From Rhinopomastus cyanomelas (lineage: Eukaryota > Chordata > Aves > Bucerotiformes > Rhinopomastidae), in NCBI GenBank assembly GCA_013400115.1, contig VXBP01004452.1:186001-250000 (forward strand): a DNA stretch of 64,000 nucleotides, in the 5' to 3' direction. Positions 45,101-60,100 of the stretch are shown here, piece by piece (the first letter of the stretch is position 1; every line of letters starts with the position of its first letter). Both the position numbers and the translations under genes were made by a program. The notes under the pieces were generated by a model that worked only from the letters and a program-made list of their open reading frames with translations, was not told the origin of the DNA and searched no databases.

Positions 45101-48100
45101 GCATCTCCAGCCTGCCCCAACCTCTGTGCCCTGGCAGATAACAGCAGTGAGAATAGATGAGACACGGTCAGTGGGTGGAGCAGAGGGAGGATGGAGCTCT
45201 ACAGCAGCAGTAAGAGACCAAAGTCCTCTGCAGCCCATTTCTCACCTGAGCTATTCACCCCTTAACCACAAATCACTCGCTTGGCAACCCCCAGCATGGC
45301 AGAGACACTTGTACCCCCTAACACTCCACAGAGCAAGTGTGAGCCCACGTAGCCCTCAGAATCACAGACTGGGCTGGGTTGGAAGAGACCTCAGAGATCA
45401 TTCAGTTCCAACCCCCTGCCATGTGCAGGGACACCTCTCAGCAGACCAGGTTGCCCAGAGCCCCATCCAACCTGGCCTTCCACAGTGCCAGGGATGGAGC
45501 AGCCGTAACCTCCCTGGGAAATGTGTTCCAGTGCCTCAGCACCCTCACAGGGAGGAATTTCTGCCTCAGATCCAGTAACAAACCATGTGTGCTCCTCCTC
45601 CAGCGAGATGCTGCTACAAAGAGCTTCTGATGGCGCATGCAATGAGACAGGCTGGTGCTCAGCCCTGGTACCTCTTCCCAGGGGTCTGGAAGACACTAAG
45701 CCTTGACATTCAGAAGAAAAAGATGCAACCCTCACAATCCAGTCACAACTGAAGGGTGGTGGGGAAGAGGAGCATCAAAACTCCTGTGCAGAAGGATAAT
45801 ACTTAACAATTCATTGAGGTTGTAGGCAAAGGCTTCTCCAGATGAAGTATGGAATTCAAACAACTGCTCTCTACCCCACCATCTGAAAACACAAGGAGAG
45901 CCCCACGATGCCTTCCAAGCCCGTTTCCCAGACTGGCACAGCTGCAGAGAAGCAGCTGCAGGAAAACGAGATGAGTCATGTAGCAGTAACTGGCAACTAC
46001 CACAAAATAACCCACTTTAGAAGGCTCCTCGCTTCGCCTGCGACCAGAAAAGGTTCTCCAGAGACTGTCCCAGGAGGTGAGTGCCCAGAGCATGAGCCCC
46101 AACCAGCCGAAAGCCCCGAGGAACTGCCCTGGGTTTAATGTCAGTTCTGCATTCCTGAGGCCAACAGTGTAGAAACACACAAACCCAAACCTGTGTCGGT
46201 GTTTTCAGAGGTTTCCCCATCCCAGATGTCCCCACTGGAAACCCCAAACACTGTTCTACAAACTGACTGACCTACACCTTCTTGAATAAATCATCCTAAT
46301 AACAGCAGCCAAGCAGGTTGAGCACAGAGAGAGGTGAGATAGCTGCAAAAACCCCACAGGCATGGAATGAAGGCTGCCCGAGCCCTCGCAAGGCCACAAT
46401 CCACCCCACAGCAGTTACCTGACACACGGGATGAGGCAGCAGCCCATGAAGCAAATTAAACCTCCAGCTCAGAACTGGGGATCTTCTCAGCCACAGCTGG
46501 AGGCTTCACGTGAGGCGGCTCTGCTGGGAGGGTCTTTGAGGCTTTGCTAAGGGAGGGCAGTGGGTTCCTACAGAATGCAACACTGAGTCTACCAGGAGAA
46601 GCAGAAGATGAACTTGCACCCTCTGTGCTCATCTCCTGAGGCCAGAGCAGTTTGCTTTTGTTTCTAGGCAAATGTCCAGCTCTTCTAGAAGTACCACACC
46701 AGCTCCTATCTCCGTGCCATGGGTTTTGCTCAGTGTTATTTGAGCACAACAAGGGTGACCTCTCCTACAGGTAGAGGGCTGCCCTAAAAAAAAGGACACA
46801 GCAGGGTTAAAACTCACCAACTGGCTACTTTGAGGAGCATTTTCTGCGAGAAGACGAGATCAGGGTGATTCCTTGCTCACTCTTCTGGAATAACTGCCCA
46901 GACCAGCAACTTTTAGCTGTGCTGGGAATGCTCTCCCAGCTCAGAGGGCATGGGGTCAGCTCCCAGCACAGGTCAGTGGGGCCACAGCAACACCCTGCTC
47001 TGCAGTACCCAAAGCACCACGTGATGCCACCTGAACCACAACCTGTACCAGTGACCTTGAGATGAGGCACAGAAAGGACAGACAGGCTGCCTCGACCTGG
47101 GACCAGCCAGGATTAGTTTGGAAGGCTGATCCTGCTCTCCGAGTACCGACCCTGTTCAGCTCAGTCTGAAAACCCTAAAGCAGCAGGTTTACACCACAAA
47201 ATCAGCTCAAATCGCATACACCACAATTCCATGGCCGCGTACATGGACAAACTGCCCGTTTGACAGAAGATAATGAGGAAAGGACCTTATATTTCTTTTT
47301 TTCAGGAGAAACCCCCATCTATAAAACGGCTGACAGCCACAAATATTTATCACGATTACATTTCCTGCCTTGGCTTGTTGCAAAATGAGGATAACCAGAT
47401 AAAAAGGAATAAAGGGAATAAAATGAGCTCTGTAACACCTCATCAAAATGATCTCACAGGTCTCCCCAGCTCCTAAGGCACAGGGTGTCTGAGTGGGTAT
47501 TTAGTGTCTGAAGACAGCAAGTTGAACACGACCCTATTAGAGACCTGATCAGTGTTTTGATCAGCTCTTCTCTCCAAAATGGGTTAATGCTCCACTTCAG
47601 AGTCTGTCTGGCTTGAAGGGAAAAAAAACAGGGCCACGCTTACAAGTTACAGGCATCTGCTGTGTGCAACCCCATGCAGGGTTTTAGGAACAGTTCCTGC
47701 TAGCCACAGCAGCAGCACGGGAAGATCTGCCTTCCCCCTGCTCCAGAAACCTGGGAACAGAATGGGGCCGGCAGACAAATGGACTGAACAACGCACCATT
47801 ACACAGCAGAAATCTCACAGACCACCCCAGCTGCCTGCCCTGCCCCGCCCCGCCCCGAGCACCTCTTCATCCCAGTGGGACCAGCTTCGGGGCCGTCCAA
47901 CTAGCCACCGCGTTCCCCCTCAGCTCATGTTCCCTCTCTTCCTTCTCACCCCTTGCTCAGCCACCGCAGCTCCCACGGGAGCACCTTGGAGAACTCGTCC
48001 ATCATCCCATGGCCACGTGGGTGAAGGTCCAGTGGGTGCTTTTCACTGCTCCAGCAGCACTTGCTGCATCCTCTTCATCTGGAGTTGGTCGGAGCAGAGC

Positions 48101-51100
48101 CCGCAGCAGCGCGGGGCCCTCCCCGTGGCGTCACCGTCACATGAGGCAGCGATCACACCTCGCTGGCTGGGAATGAATCCCTTCCAGCGGCACCGGGAGG
48201 AGCTCATGGACATCAGAAATCTGTTTGCCCTCAGGGATTGTGGCTCCCGATGGAAGGCTGCACCCCAAAGCTGCACCTGGAGCCACTCACCTCATTTTAC
48301 AGGGCAGAATTGGGACTGTGAGCTGCCCATTGGCTGGCAGCTGCAGCCAACAGCACCAGGGCTCTAAGATGGAGAACGGCTCAGTGCTGGCGCTGCCTGT
48401 TCTCCTAAGAACTAGAGAGCAAATGATTTGGTGCTCTGGGCTCAGACCCACATCACCTTACATCCCAGCCCCAAAGCTCTGGCAAGTGCTGCACTTAACC
48501 TCTGCACCCAGGGACTGTCTGTGGAGGGAGGGATGTCCCAGGCATGAGCACCCCATTAGTCATGAACCCCACAAGAACCTTGTTAACCATGAGCACCCTG
48601 CTAGCCACAGCGATGCTCCTGGCACATGAGTACAGACCCCACTCTGCACCCACATTGTGCACCGAGTTCAGCTCCAACACAGGAGCCCCCATAGGATTAC
48701 TGGGGAGAGTTTCAAGGTCCCTCTCAGCCCAAATCATTCCACAATTCCTAACACAGTTGTCATGGGTGAATTGACACTTCCTTTCTTTTGACATCCCATT
48801 GAGAATTTGTGCTAAGCAGCAGCAGCAAGGCTCCATGCTCCTTGTCATACCATGAGTTTTTCTTTAGTCCCCAGCATAGGCAACCCCAACAGTGCTCTTG
48901 CTGGCCCCCGCCCTGAACCTCCAGGCTTTATCTCACCACTCAATGCACACAACAGCCCAAAGGGGCTGGTGATTAAGTTCTTCTGGCTCCAGTTTGCTAA
49001 CAACAGTCTGTCACCTCAGCAAGTCACTGGCTGGCAAGGCTGAAACACTCCAGTAGAGCCAACACTGGCTTCGCTCTTCAAACACTGAGCAGGCCAGAGG
49101 CTGCCACTGGATCTGTCTGGAGGTCAAAGAAGGAGGGTGAAGAAAAAAGCCAGACTGATCCAGCTCGGTTGTCCTTGTGACAAGTCTCCCCAGCAGTAAC
49201 CCATCTCCTGCTTGTCCTTTCCATGGGATTCCTAGTAAAAAGGGATTCTCCAGCCTTCAACACCACTGGAACGTGGTGAGAAGTTCTCCCTACACTGCCT
49301 TTTCTCTACACTGAACAAACCCAGTTGTCAGAGCCTTCCCTTAGACCTCTCCCTGGATCATCTTGGTGGCTCTTCTCTGTACCTCTCCAGCCTGTCCACA
49401 CCATATTTTGCACAGCAAGGACCAAAACCAGACATGGAATTCCAGGGGGACCAGACCAGCTGAGCAGAAGCGGGTGTCCATGAAGACTCTGACAGAATCT
49501 TCTTCAGAAAGTCCTTAAGGAAATTAAGCTCTTGGGGTTGCTGGTGTGGAAAAGTGATGCCTGCACTGAGGGTAACTTGTGCTGGCTCTGCAGGACTCCC
49601 AGAGAGCAGAAGGATCTCAATGCCAGAGCAAAGCCCATGGGATGGAGAAGAGACAGCACTGCACAAGGTCATGTACCAAGCCAACACATCCAGCTTGAAA
49701 ACGCTCTGCACGTCATCACTCAACAGCTGGGAACAGTCACCAAAGAACAAGCTTTTCTGTAAATACCCTAAACTAAGGGGCAGACAAGATCTACTGCTGA
49801 AGAAAAGCACCCGGGCCATCACATGTGGCTCTGAGCACCTTGAGGGTGGTGGCACAGAAAGGAGGTGATGCCAATACACAGGGAACACAAGGACCACAAG
49901 CAGGCCATCAACCCTTTGGCCAAGACCTTAATGTATGATTTGACCAGCAACCTGAAGGAAGCACTGCAAAGACCCACTGGCTGCCTCAGTGCCAAGGAAA
50001 ACCCAGAAAGCATCCAGGGAATTTATTTAGAAGCTGAGTTTGATGCCCAAGCACAACATAAGTGTGGAAAAACCATCAAGGAGAGTCTTATCTTTACTTG
50101 ACAAAATGCTGAAGTCCATATCAGAGAAGGTAAGAGTGAGAATGTGCTGCTCACAGCGAGTTCCCAGGAACACCAACAGCCCTGGAAGATGCATGAAAAG
50201 CCACCATGGAACATTTCTAATCGTTTGGACTGGGACCAGCCTGAAGCACTCGGAATATCAACATTTAGGCTCCAGCTCATAAAGAGCTCCAGCCTTTTGG
50301 AATTAAATGTGTTCTGGTGGCTGTTTGTTCCACTTGAGATGCCACTACCCTTGCAGGTTTGATGGACTTGGAGAAGGACGATTTAGATGAGATGGAAGAC
50401 AAAAAAATCCTCCCTGTGAGGGTGCTGAGGCACTGGAACACATTTCCCAGGGAGGTTGTGGCTGCTCCGTCCCTGGTAGTGTGGAAGGCCAGGTTGGATG
50501 GGGCTCTGGGCAACCTGGTCTGGTGAGATGTGTCCCTGCACATGGCAGGGGGTTGGAACTGGATGATCTCTGAGGTCTCTTCCAACCCAACTCAGTCTGT
50601 GATCCTAAAGACCTACCAGAGGGCTGGGTTCTAGTTCCAAAGGGCATCACCAACTGACCTCCATCTGACAACACACCACAGAGCAAAAGCAGCAGGTCCC
50701 AGCCTGAGATGCATCCAACTCCACCATGGGAGAACTTTAGTTACCACCTCATGCCACCACATCTTCACATTGGCACCCAACCATGTGCCAGCAAATGTTT
50801 CCTGAAGTCAGCAATGGAAATTTGGGGAGTGAACTGCAACTGGTATCTGGGCAAGCAGCTCTTCCCCTTAGATATTTCCTCTTTTATTTCTGTGTCACTC
50901 TGTTCCAGGGACTCAAGTGTCCTGCCAGCGGGGAGGGGAAATGGCTCCACGGGCCAGACCTGTGCTTTCTCACAGGCTCATCATTCCTTACCAGAAGGTA
51001 TACAATTCACCTTCTCCTCTCTAAACACTGAACATGGAGTTGATGCTATAAAACCACCATGACCCCTCCTGGCTTGAGTCCCAAAGCAAGAGTGAAAGAT

Positions 51101-54100
51101 CAGGCTAAGCAGAAGACAGTCACATGCTCCTTGCAGGGTCTCCAGTTCTCAGCTGGTAGTTTCAGCTCTTGGCAGGTGACAGTTGAGGAAGGATGTGTGT
51201 CCATCTAAGCTACATAAAGACAGACCACAAAGACCCCAGAAGCAAACCAGAAGGGTTTCTTCTTCTTCATTTTTGCCCTGCAGGAGCAGGGGAAGAAGAG
51301 GATGAGAAGGTTTATAGGAAGTCATGGAGACCTGCTGTCCAAAATTAAGCAGTTTTGCTTTTGAAACAACTCAGGGTAATTCAGGGAAGATAAAAATCAA
51401 GTAGATTTTTATCTAGTGCCAAAGCTCAGCAAAACCACATGGATTCATCTCTCAACCATTAATTTCTCAGAGCAGGTAGAACAGACCCTGTCTGGAGCGA
51501 CAAGTGGGAGTAGAGGAGTTGCCTTAGGCCATGTGCCATCACACCTCCAGGTGCTGCCACACGTTTTGATGCTCTCCACAGCCAACAACCCTTAAAATTA
51601 TGGCCAAAACAGAAGGGAATGGGATGAGGAGCTCTGTGCCATCACCTTGCCCATCCCACTGACACCTCCAGATCCTCCCTGTGGCAGCTACTGCTGCAAA
51701 CTCCTCAAAAAAGCATTGGATCAGAGGACTAGGAGAGGTGATGCCATGTCTGACAGTGAGGTAACCCCACAGACAGCCAGGAGAGCCCTTCTCCCCTCCA
51801 ACAGGTGCCCCCAGCCCACCGTTCAGTGTCTTGATGGCTGCAGACAGACATGTGGTCTCTCCCCACCACCCCAAAGTCCCTTGCATGCCTCTTCCGTGGC
51901 TATTTACTTCAAGGAGCTTGTCTGTGCTGTACAGAACAGGAACCTCCCACCAGCCTCCACAACAAAGCAGCACTCAAAGCCAACATAGCACATGTGCAAC
52001 ACAATGTCAGGCTGCTCTGGGGACACAATGCAGTGCAGAAACCTCTTGGTGCTGTGAAGCAACAGAACCCTCTGTGGAGTGGCCAGCAGGACCCACATGG
52101 AGAGTCTTGATGTGAAACCCTACCCAAAGCACTAACAAGAAGCAGAAAGTGGGGAGGACGCAGGGGTGTTACCTCCCATCTCCCTGTCAAGTGGTGGGTC
52201 ATCATCTGCTATGGGGAAGTCAAGAGATGCTCCAGTTATTTCCAGCATGTCTTCATCACTGGTGCTGCTCTGGAAGCTGCCCCGGCGGTCCATGGCCAGA
52301 GCTTCCAAACCTGGGAGCAGAGGGAGATGGTTAGACAGAGTGTTTATGACCCTGAAGAACCTCTTGTACTACATTTTCTAGTGCCATGCACCAGAAACAA
52401 ACAGCAAGTCCCAGTACAGCACCCCAATCTAACTGGGAAGAGAAATGTGGTAGCAATGGGGTATCCCGGTTTTCAAAGAAAACAGGTTTAGAGAGCTTTG
52501 TTCAGTCAAGCTAAGCCCCACAGAGGAAAAATCCTTCTCTAACAAGGGATCCCATACATATATCCACAGTCCAGCACCCGTCAGAAAAGGGCTCAAACTG
52601 GATATTAAGCTCCTGGCCAAAAACAGGTTCAACCAGGGCAACGAGACCAAAACTCTGTAAGCACCAAACCCAAAAGGCAAGAGACAGCCCCGGTCTTGGG
52701 TCACCCACTGCTATGGCTCATGCTCTGGTGATCCAACCAGGATGTCTACCACCGGAGCAGCCCAAACACCTGCCATAATGCTGATGTTTTTCCTAAAACT
52801 ACAGATTATTTCCTAAATAACTCCCATAGGTCCTCTCAGTGGGTTTGCAAGGACTTTTCTTGACTATTCCACTGGAGTTTTGTGCAAAGTCCCTCAAGGC
52901 AAAGGCTCCTGCAGCAGGAACAAGACTGTGAAGCTCTCCAGGTGCTGTTTGGTCCTTCTCCGAGATGGAGACGAATCACCCAAACACTGCAAAAGAACCA
53001 AGCCTGACCCCTCACCATCCACATACAGAGCTCCAAAATATGACCTGTGCTATAAACTTCAGCCAATTATCTAAATTAAGGATCCCTGAGCTGGTCCATG
53101 GAGGAGGTGCCCGTGCCAGACCACAACACATGAGCCAGTGTCTCTCCTCTTCTCCAGCAGAGCAGTGACACCATGAAAGCACAACCTCTGGAAACACCAT
53201 AAACTAAGATGGGGAGAAAAAAGAATCAGGTCTAGGCCTCAAAACTACCTCTGAAATTACAGAATCACACCATGTTAGGGATTGGAAGGGACCCTGAAAG
53301 ACCATCTAGTCCAATCACCCTGCCACAGCAGCATCCCCTAGATCAAGTCACACCCAGGCGGGTTTTGAATGCCTCCAGAGAAGACGACTCCACAACTCCC
53401 CCGGGCAGACCCTTCCAGTGCTGTCACCCTCACTGGGAAGAAGCTCCTTCTCATATCAATGTGCAACCTCCTCTGTTCCAGCTGACACCCATTACTCCTT
53501 GTCCTATCATTGGGTGCACTGAGCAGAGACTGGCTCCATCCTCCTGACACCCACCCTTTCCATATTTATCAGGATTAATGGGGTTGCCCCTCAGTCTCCT
53601 TTTTTCCCAGCTCCCTCAGTCTTTCCTCACCAGGGTGATGCTCCACTCCATTATCTTTGTGGCTCTGTGCTGGACTCTCTCCAGCAGTTCTGTGTCCTGG
53701 AACTAAGGGGCCCAAAACGAGACACACGATTCCAGATGTGGTCTCACCAGGGCAGAGTAGAGGGGGAGGAGAACTTCCCTTGATCTACTAATCATCCCCT
53801 TTCTAATCCACCCCAGGATGCCACTGGCCTTCTTGGCCAAAAGGGCACATTGTTGGCTTACAGTCATCCTGCTGGCCACCAGGACTCCCAGGTCTCTTTC
53901 TCCTATGCTGCTCTCCAAAACTGGGAACCTCTTCATGACACCAAGTCAAAGGGACCTCATTTGCTTTCCTCTTGCAGATGTGGGTACATTTCAGGAGAAC
54001 CAGAGAGGAACCAAAGTGCAGCTCAGCCTGATTTCAGGAAGGGACACCAGCCAGCCCCAGCCAAGCATGAACTACACACTCTGCAAAAATCACTTCCTAT

Positions 54101-57100
54101 TACAACACAAACGGTATCAGAAAAAGCTGAAGAGGCACACTGGGTTATTTGCTCTGCAGAACACTGTGTTTCTTCACTCCTCAGACCCGTTTTCTCACTA
54201 ACTGGGGTAGAAGAACCCAGTGAAGAGTGCGCTGAGCACTGGTCAAGGGGAGCTGGTGGTGGTACCTGAGCTCTGGCCACAGTGACACTCTGGTTGCTGC
54301 CATCCTCCACTGGAGAGCTGAAGGCAGGAGAACCCAAAGACTCAAAGCTTGCTAGAGAACTACAAAAATTAATACATTCATGAAATTCACCCCAGCAGAG
54401 CTAGAGGAACTCAGGGCTTGCGTGTCACAGGGCTTGTCTGCAGCAGAATATAGATTTATAGGTATTTTCCAATGGGGTGTTGTGGAGCTATGTGGGAGCT
54501 TTAAGGCTCTGCCAGAGCAGAGTTTCTTGTCTGGCAGAGATGTGTCCCCATCTGATAACACCTCCTGCTGCCCCAGATCCATCCATCCCCCAGCTCCCAA
54601 AGCTAAGCCCTAGCCCATGGGCATAGTCCTTCTCCTCCCGCAGAGCTCAAGTAACACCCAGCAGTACCAAATGACACTGAGGAGGTTGCCTGGGCTCTCA
54701 ATTCTCCCCTAAGACCTACAGCAGCCCCTGGAGAACCAGCCCAAGTCCATCTATCTGACATAACACTCCCTCTATGGGCCAGCAGCAGCTTCCCAGGCTG
54801 AACCATGATAACAACAACAAAACCCCTGTTCTCATGTTCTCTCTGTTAATGTCCCACAACACTTCATCAGGTCACAGCTGCTTCTGTCCTGCCCAGTCAG
54901 AGGCACCTCTGGGACATCCCCACAGCAGTACTACATACCTAACGGCTCCTGGTGCAGCCAGCACCAGCGGGAGTGAGAAGCCATCATACTCCCACTGCTC
55001 CCCGTTACCTCCTCCGCTGCCTGCCCTGCATGGTTCCTCCCATCACAGAGAAGCAGAGGGAAGCAGCGAGGCTGCGCCTGGAAGTGACTCAGATACCAGC
55101 CCCTGGGTGACACCACGGCACCCGCTGCCACCCCATAGAGCCGACTCGGCCACAATGCCATCAATGCCAGACACTGTAGCTCTTCTACCGACTCCATACT
55201 TTGACATTGTCCATTGAACCCCAGCCAGTGAGAACAGGGCTCAGAGAGGCCTTTGAGGGGCACCTTTGACGCTCTCCAGGTCCAAGTGTGGTGAAAAATC
55301 TCACAGTGCTTTTTCCCCTGCTTGGCTCCACCGTTGCACCACTAGAATGACTTAAGGGAGCAATCCTAGAATCACAGACTGGGTTGAGTTGGAAGGGACC
55401 TCAAAGATCATCCAGATTCAACGGGCACATCTCTCATCAGACAAAGTTGCCCTGAACCCCATCCAACCCAGCCTTGAACACTTCCAGGGATGGAACAGCT
55501 ACAGCCTCCCTAGGCAACCTGTTTCAGTGCCTCAGCATCCCCACAGGGAGGAATTTCTTCCTCAGTTCTAACCTAAATCTTGTCTTATTTTAGCTTGAAA
55601 CCTTCTCCCTTGTCCTACCAATAGAGTCCCTGGCAAAAAGTCTCTCCCAAGTTTTCTTGTAGCTCCTTTCAGGTACTGGAAGGCTGCTACAAGGTCTCCC
55701 TGGAGCTTCTCTTCTCCAGGCTGAACAGCCCCAGTTCCCTTAGCCTGTCCTCATAGCAGAGGGGTTCCAGTCCTCTGATCATCCTTTGTGGTCTCCTCTG
55801 GACTCACTCCAACAGTTCCATGTCCTTCTTGCACTGGGGACTCCAAAACTGGATGCTAGACTCCAGGTGGGGTCTCACAGGAGCAGAGCAAAGGGGGAGA
55901 ATCCCCTTCCTTGTCTCCTGGTAATGCTTGTTGTGATACAAACTTGAGCAGGGTCTTCACTGGTCAGTGTGGAGAAAGAACCCAGTGGCTACTCCATATT
56001 AAAAACCAAAGCCCAGGTCATCAGACTTGTCTTTTTACTCAGAGTTCAGTAAACCTAAGCTGGGCTTTGATCTTTGAGGGCACTTCTTCCTCTCTATGCC
56101 CGCCACATCTCTTCCCAGGGTGAGCATATCCCTTTGCACAACTACCAGTTCCAAAGAAAAACCAAACAAGGACCGACACAACTGTAATTTCTTCTTTCAC
56201 CACTAAAAACCCCAAACCAGCTTATACAAAGCTAGAAGCAGTGCTCAGGGGAGAGCTCTGAGGTTCTCAGGCCTCATCTGAAAGAAAGTGGGGCTCGGAT
56301 TTGGATAGAACCCTCCAAAGTACTGCTTTGTGGCTTTAGAAAAGAGACAACCCTGTTTTTCTGAGGCCATGTACTCACATTTTAGTAGGAGAAGTCCCCC
56401 TGCCCATGGCAGAGGTTGAACTAGATGGTCTTTAAGGTCCCTTCTAACCCAAACCATTCCACAGTTTCATGATTGAGGTTCTTGTGCATCACTGCACTCC
56501 TCCCATTCCCCTCCTTCCCCATTTCTGGGGTGGCCAAGGCTGTTCCCCAGCTCAGGAACAGGGATAGGGCACTGTGGTCCTTCCAGCCATGTCCACGTGG
56601 GCCACTTGAGCAAAGGCAAACAAAGCCCAGGCAAGCAAGGCCTGCATAGCCACACGGGTCCAGAGCAATGGCCGGGTTTAGAGAGACTGGGAAAGGTACC
56701 AAGAACAGCCCAGCACAAAGGGGTAAATTGTTTGAGCACTTGTCTGGGTTCCTTTGTTGTTCCTCACCACAAAGTCCCAGGGACCCCCAGGGAGACTGAT
56801 ATTCCATGCTCCACTCTGGAGTTCTCCTAGGGAGGTGACACATGCTGTCACATCCCAGCACCACAGAACAGCAGACAATCCCACAGATACTTCACGGATC
56901 TGCTGCCATGCCAGGACACTTACGCAAATGTCCCCAAATCCTTATGTCAGCTTTTCTTGAGCAACCCATCGCTCCATACAGCCTACGTTAGGCTGCAGCA
57001 GAGCTGGAGGCCCTCGGCCCTAACGGAGAAAGCTTTAGCCCAGAAACAAAAGCTAGTATGGTGTCACCTCTCCTCAAACACCACTTTGTTTCCTTTTCCC

Positions 57101-60100
57101 ATTCCCTTCCCCTTTCCTTTTTCCCTTTGTTTAAAGGGCGACAATAATTGGAGACAATGAAGTTGGACTTGACCCCTCCAGGCTTCTCTTCTGACACCAA
57201 AGGGGTCTCTCAGAAAGATGGGGACCATCTCAGCAAGGGCCACTCTGACAGGATCGGGGTGATGGTTAAACTAAAAAGAGGGAGATTCAGACTAGAGAGA
57301 AGAAATTGTTGATGTTGAGGAGGGTGATGAGACCCTGGCCGTCTGGAGAGATGGGAGAAGCTCCATCCCTGCAACTGTTCCAGGTCAGGTTGGACCCTGG
57401 GACTCTGAGCAACCTGCTCTGGATGGAGATGCCTCTGCTCACTGCATGAGGTGGGACTGGGTGACCTTGAAAGGTTCCTTCAGCTCAAAGAAGTCTCTGA
57501 TTCCACAATTAATTCTAAATTCAGCATTGTGGAAGCCCTGGATGGCAGCCTGACAGGTCCAACCACCCATGCTGGACCAGAGTAGGCTGGCACAGAAACA
57601 ACTGTTCAGGCACTGCCTGCAATGCTGAAGTGGCTTGTGTGGCTCATTGAGTTTCTACAGACAGTTCAGGCTCCTACAGAACGAGGCCACACACTCAATA
57701 GCTACCCTGCCACCAAGCAGAAGCTGCAGCAGTGCACAGATGCTCTGCAGCTCCCATGACACCAGAGTCCTCAAAACATAAAGAGGTTTCCTCATCACTG
57801 CTGGGAAAAGTAAAGTTTGGCTGGAGAGTAGAGCAGCTACAGGCACCAAAATGAAGATAGTAACCCTCTGCTGGATTGACAGCCGTTTCTCAGGAAGCAC
57901 CTCTGGGAGCACACCCTTGGCAGCAAAACACTGGCCTCATCCAGAACAGATGCAGACGAGTCACCGCGTGGGTTGTGGACCCACCGTTAGCACTACAAAG
58001 TGTTCTGGGAAATGCAGCTGTACCTGCTTCTCACCAGTGGCTGCTCAACTGCTTGTTCTGCAGCACTTCAGAGACCACGGATGCTCCGCAAGCTATCAAA
58101 GGGTTCTATCTTCGTTGATGATGGTGCTTATGGTCTCCAGGAGAAGCAGGAATGGGATGATGGCAGCAGCATTTCTACTGAAGACTTTTTAAAGAGAGAA
58201 GTGGTAGCAAGGGTCATCCCTCAAGGATGCTGCAGTGTCCCCTCCTCTGAGTAACCCACAAACATACCCCCCCACACAACCAGACCCACACAGATGAACC
58301 CACCCACTGCTCAAGGGGAGAAGTTGGGAAGGGCAGGTTTGTCTTCCTTCACTAGAAAGATCCTGCTGGTGCCACCTTCACACCAAGGATGGAAGAAGAA
58401 AACAAGGAACTAAAATAATACAGGTGCTGAGGGAGGAGGAGGTGGGTGAAGGCAGACACAGTGCAAAGGAGCAGAATTATAGCATCATTTGGGTTGGAAA
58501 AACCCTTTAAGTTCCTTGAGTCTAGTTGCTGTCCCAGCACTACCCCCTGTCCCTCACCCCACATCTCCAAGGCTTTTCAACCCCTCCAGAAACAGGGACT
58601 CCCCCACTAGCCTGGGCCAGGCCAATCCCTGTGGGGCAGAAATTGTTCCTTAGGGCAAATCTAAGCCTCCCCACAACTCCTCAAGGGTCTCAACTTGTGC
58701 TCCAGACCTTTCCCCAGCTCCACAGCCCTTCTGTGCACATGGTTGAACACCTCAATGTCCTTCCTGGGACAAGCGGCCCAAACCTCAGCCCCAGATTCGA
58801 GGTGGGGCCTCCCCAGTCCTGTGAAGCTGAGCCCTGAAAGTCCTGAGTGCTGCAGGACACATTTCTAGACATCTCAGCAGCAACAGACTCTCCCCACATC
58901 CTTGATGGCACTCTCTGCTGAGCCCCGCTGATGTGATGGCCACAGCTGCTGACCTAGAGCTCAACGGTTCCTCCTGTTAAACCAGTTGTTAGTGCAGAGC
59001 AGCTCTTCACCCAGGGAGCGACTCCATGGCCTAATTGCAGGCTGCAGGGTGGCCGTTACGCAACCAGCTCTACATCTGGCTGGGACAAGTCAATCCCAAG
59101 GAAAACTGTATTGCTACCAGGTACTTCCTGAAATATCAGTGCCACAGCCATAGTTCCTACTCAGTTAGCAGCTTCATGGCTTCCAAACCAGATTAACTGT
59201 AAACTGGACCATGCAATGGTCCAGAAGGACCTCAGGAAAGCACTTGAATGAAAAGACAGTGCTGCTTCAACACATCACGCAGCTCTGAAAGGCAATGGGA
59301 CTGCATGCAAAGGCCACAAGAGGACAGAACGGGATGTTTGGGTGGCCTAACTTCCCAGGAGCCTCCTAAAAACACAGCAAAAAGAACAAGAAACAGCATT
59401 AGGGCTTCTCTGGTAGCTGAAGATCATGACCTACCAGTCCACAGAGAGAGAAAAGGGAATTTGCTGTCGCATTTCCAGGGGATTGTGAAGTCGCAGGGGT
59501 GACCCAATCCATTAACAAAACCGACTTTGGGTCAGGTGCTGTTCTCACAGCACTTCAGCTTCTGGAGAACAACTGCCAGTGACAATGACATGAAGGCCTG
59601 GGCAAAGCAAACTCAAGCCATCTAAACCAAAATCCAAATCTAAACTCACACTTAAACCCAAACTCTAAACCCCAAATCTAAACCCAAACACAAATCTAAA
59701 CCTCTAAAGATCTGTTGGTGTGACCAAACTGAAGGTCACACACCACAGACCTTCCTTGATCACTGTGCAGAGGGTGGGAGGAACAGCCCAGGGAGGCTCC
59801 AGCTCAGACTGGCAGGAAGATGATTCGGCCGACTGCGCCCCAAAGAATGAAAAACAATCTCCTGTTTTTTATGACAGTGTTTTAAAAACAAACACAACCC
59901 TGTTTTAAGTTCTTCTGGGAACAAAGGGAGTCCGAGACACAGCCGTGCTGGTGTCCCCAGGCAGGTCCCACAGCCACCCAAAACCGAACCACCAGCACCT
60001 GGAAAACAACAGGGTGGGCGTTTCACCAACAGCCACCACGCAAAACCCTAAGTAATACCTGCACTCCAGCAAAAAAACCATCTTAGAGATCAGAAGAGGC

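Noticed and set aside
49300..49470. Possible CR1 fragment (CTCTTCTCTGTACCTCTCCAGCC, CCAAAACCAGACATGGAATTCCAG)
   Set aside because: It resembles the reverse of CR1 internal sequence but is too diverged and lacks a tail, so it is not listed as a feature.
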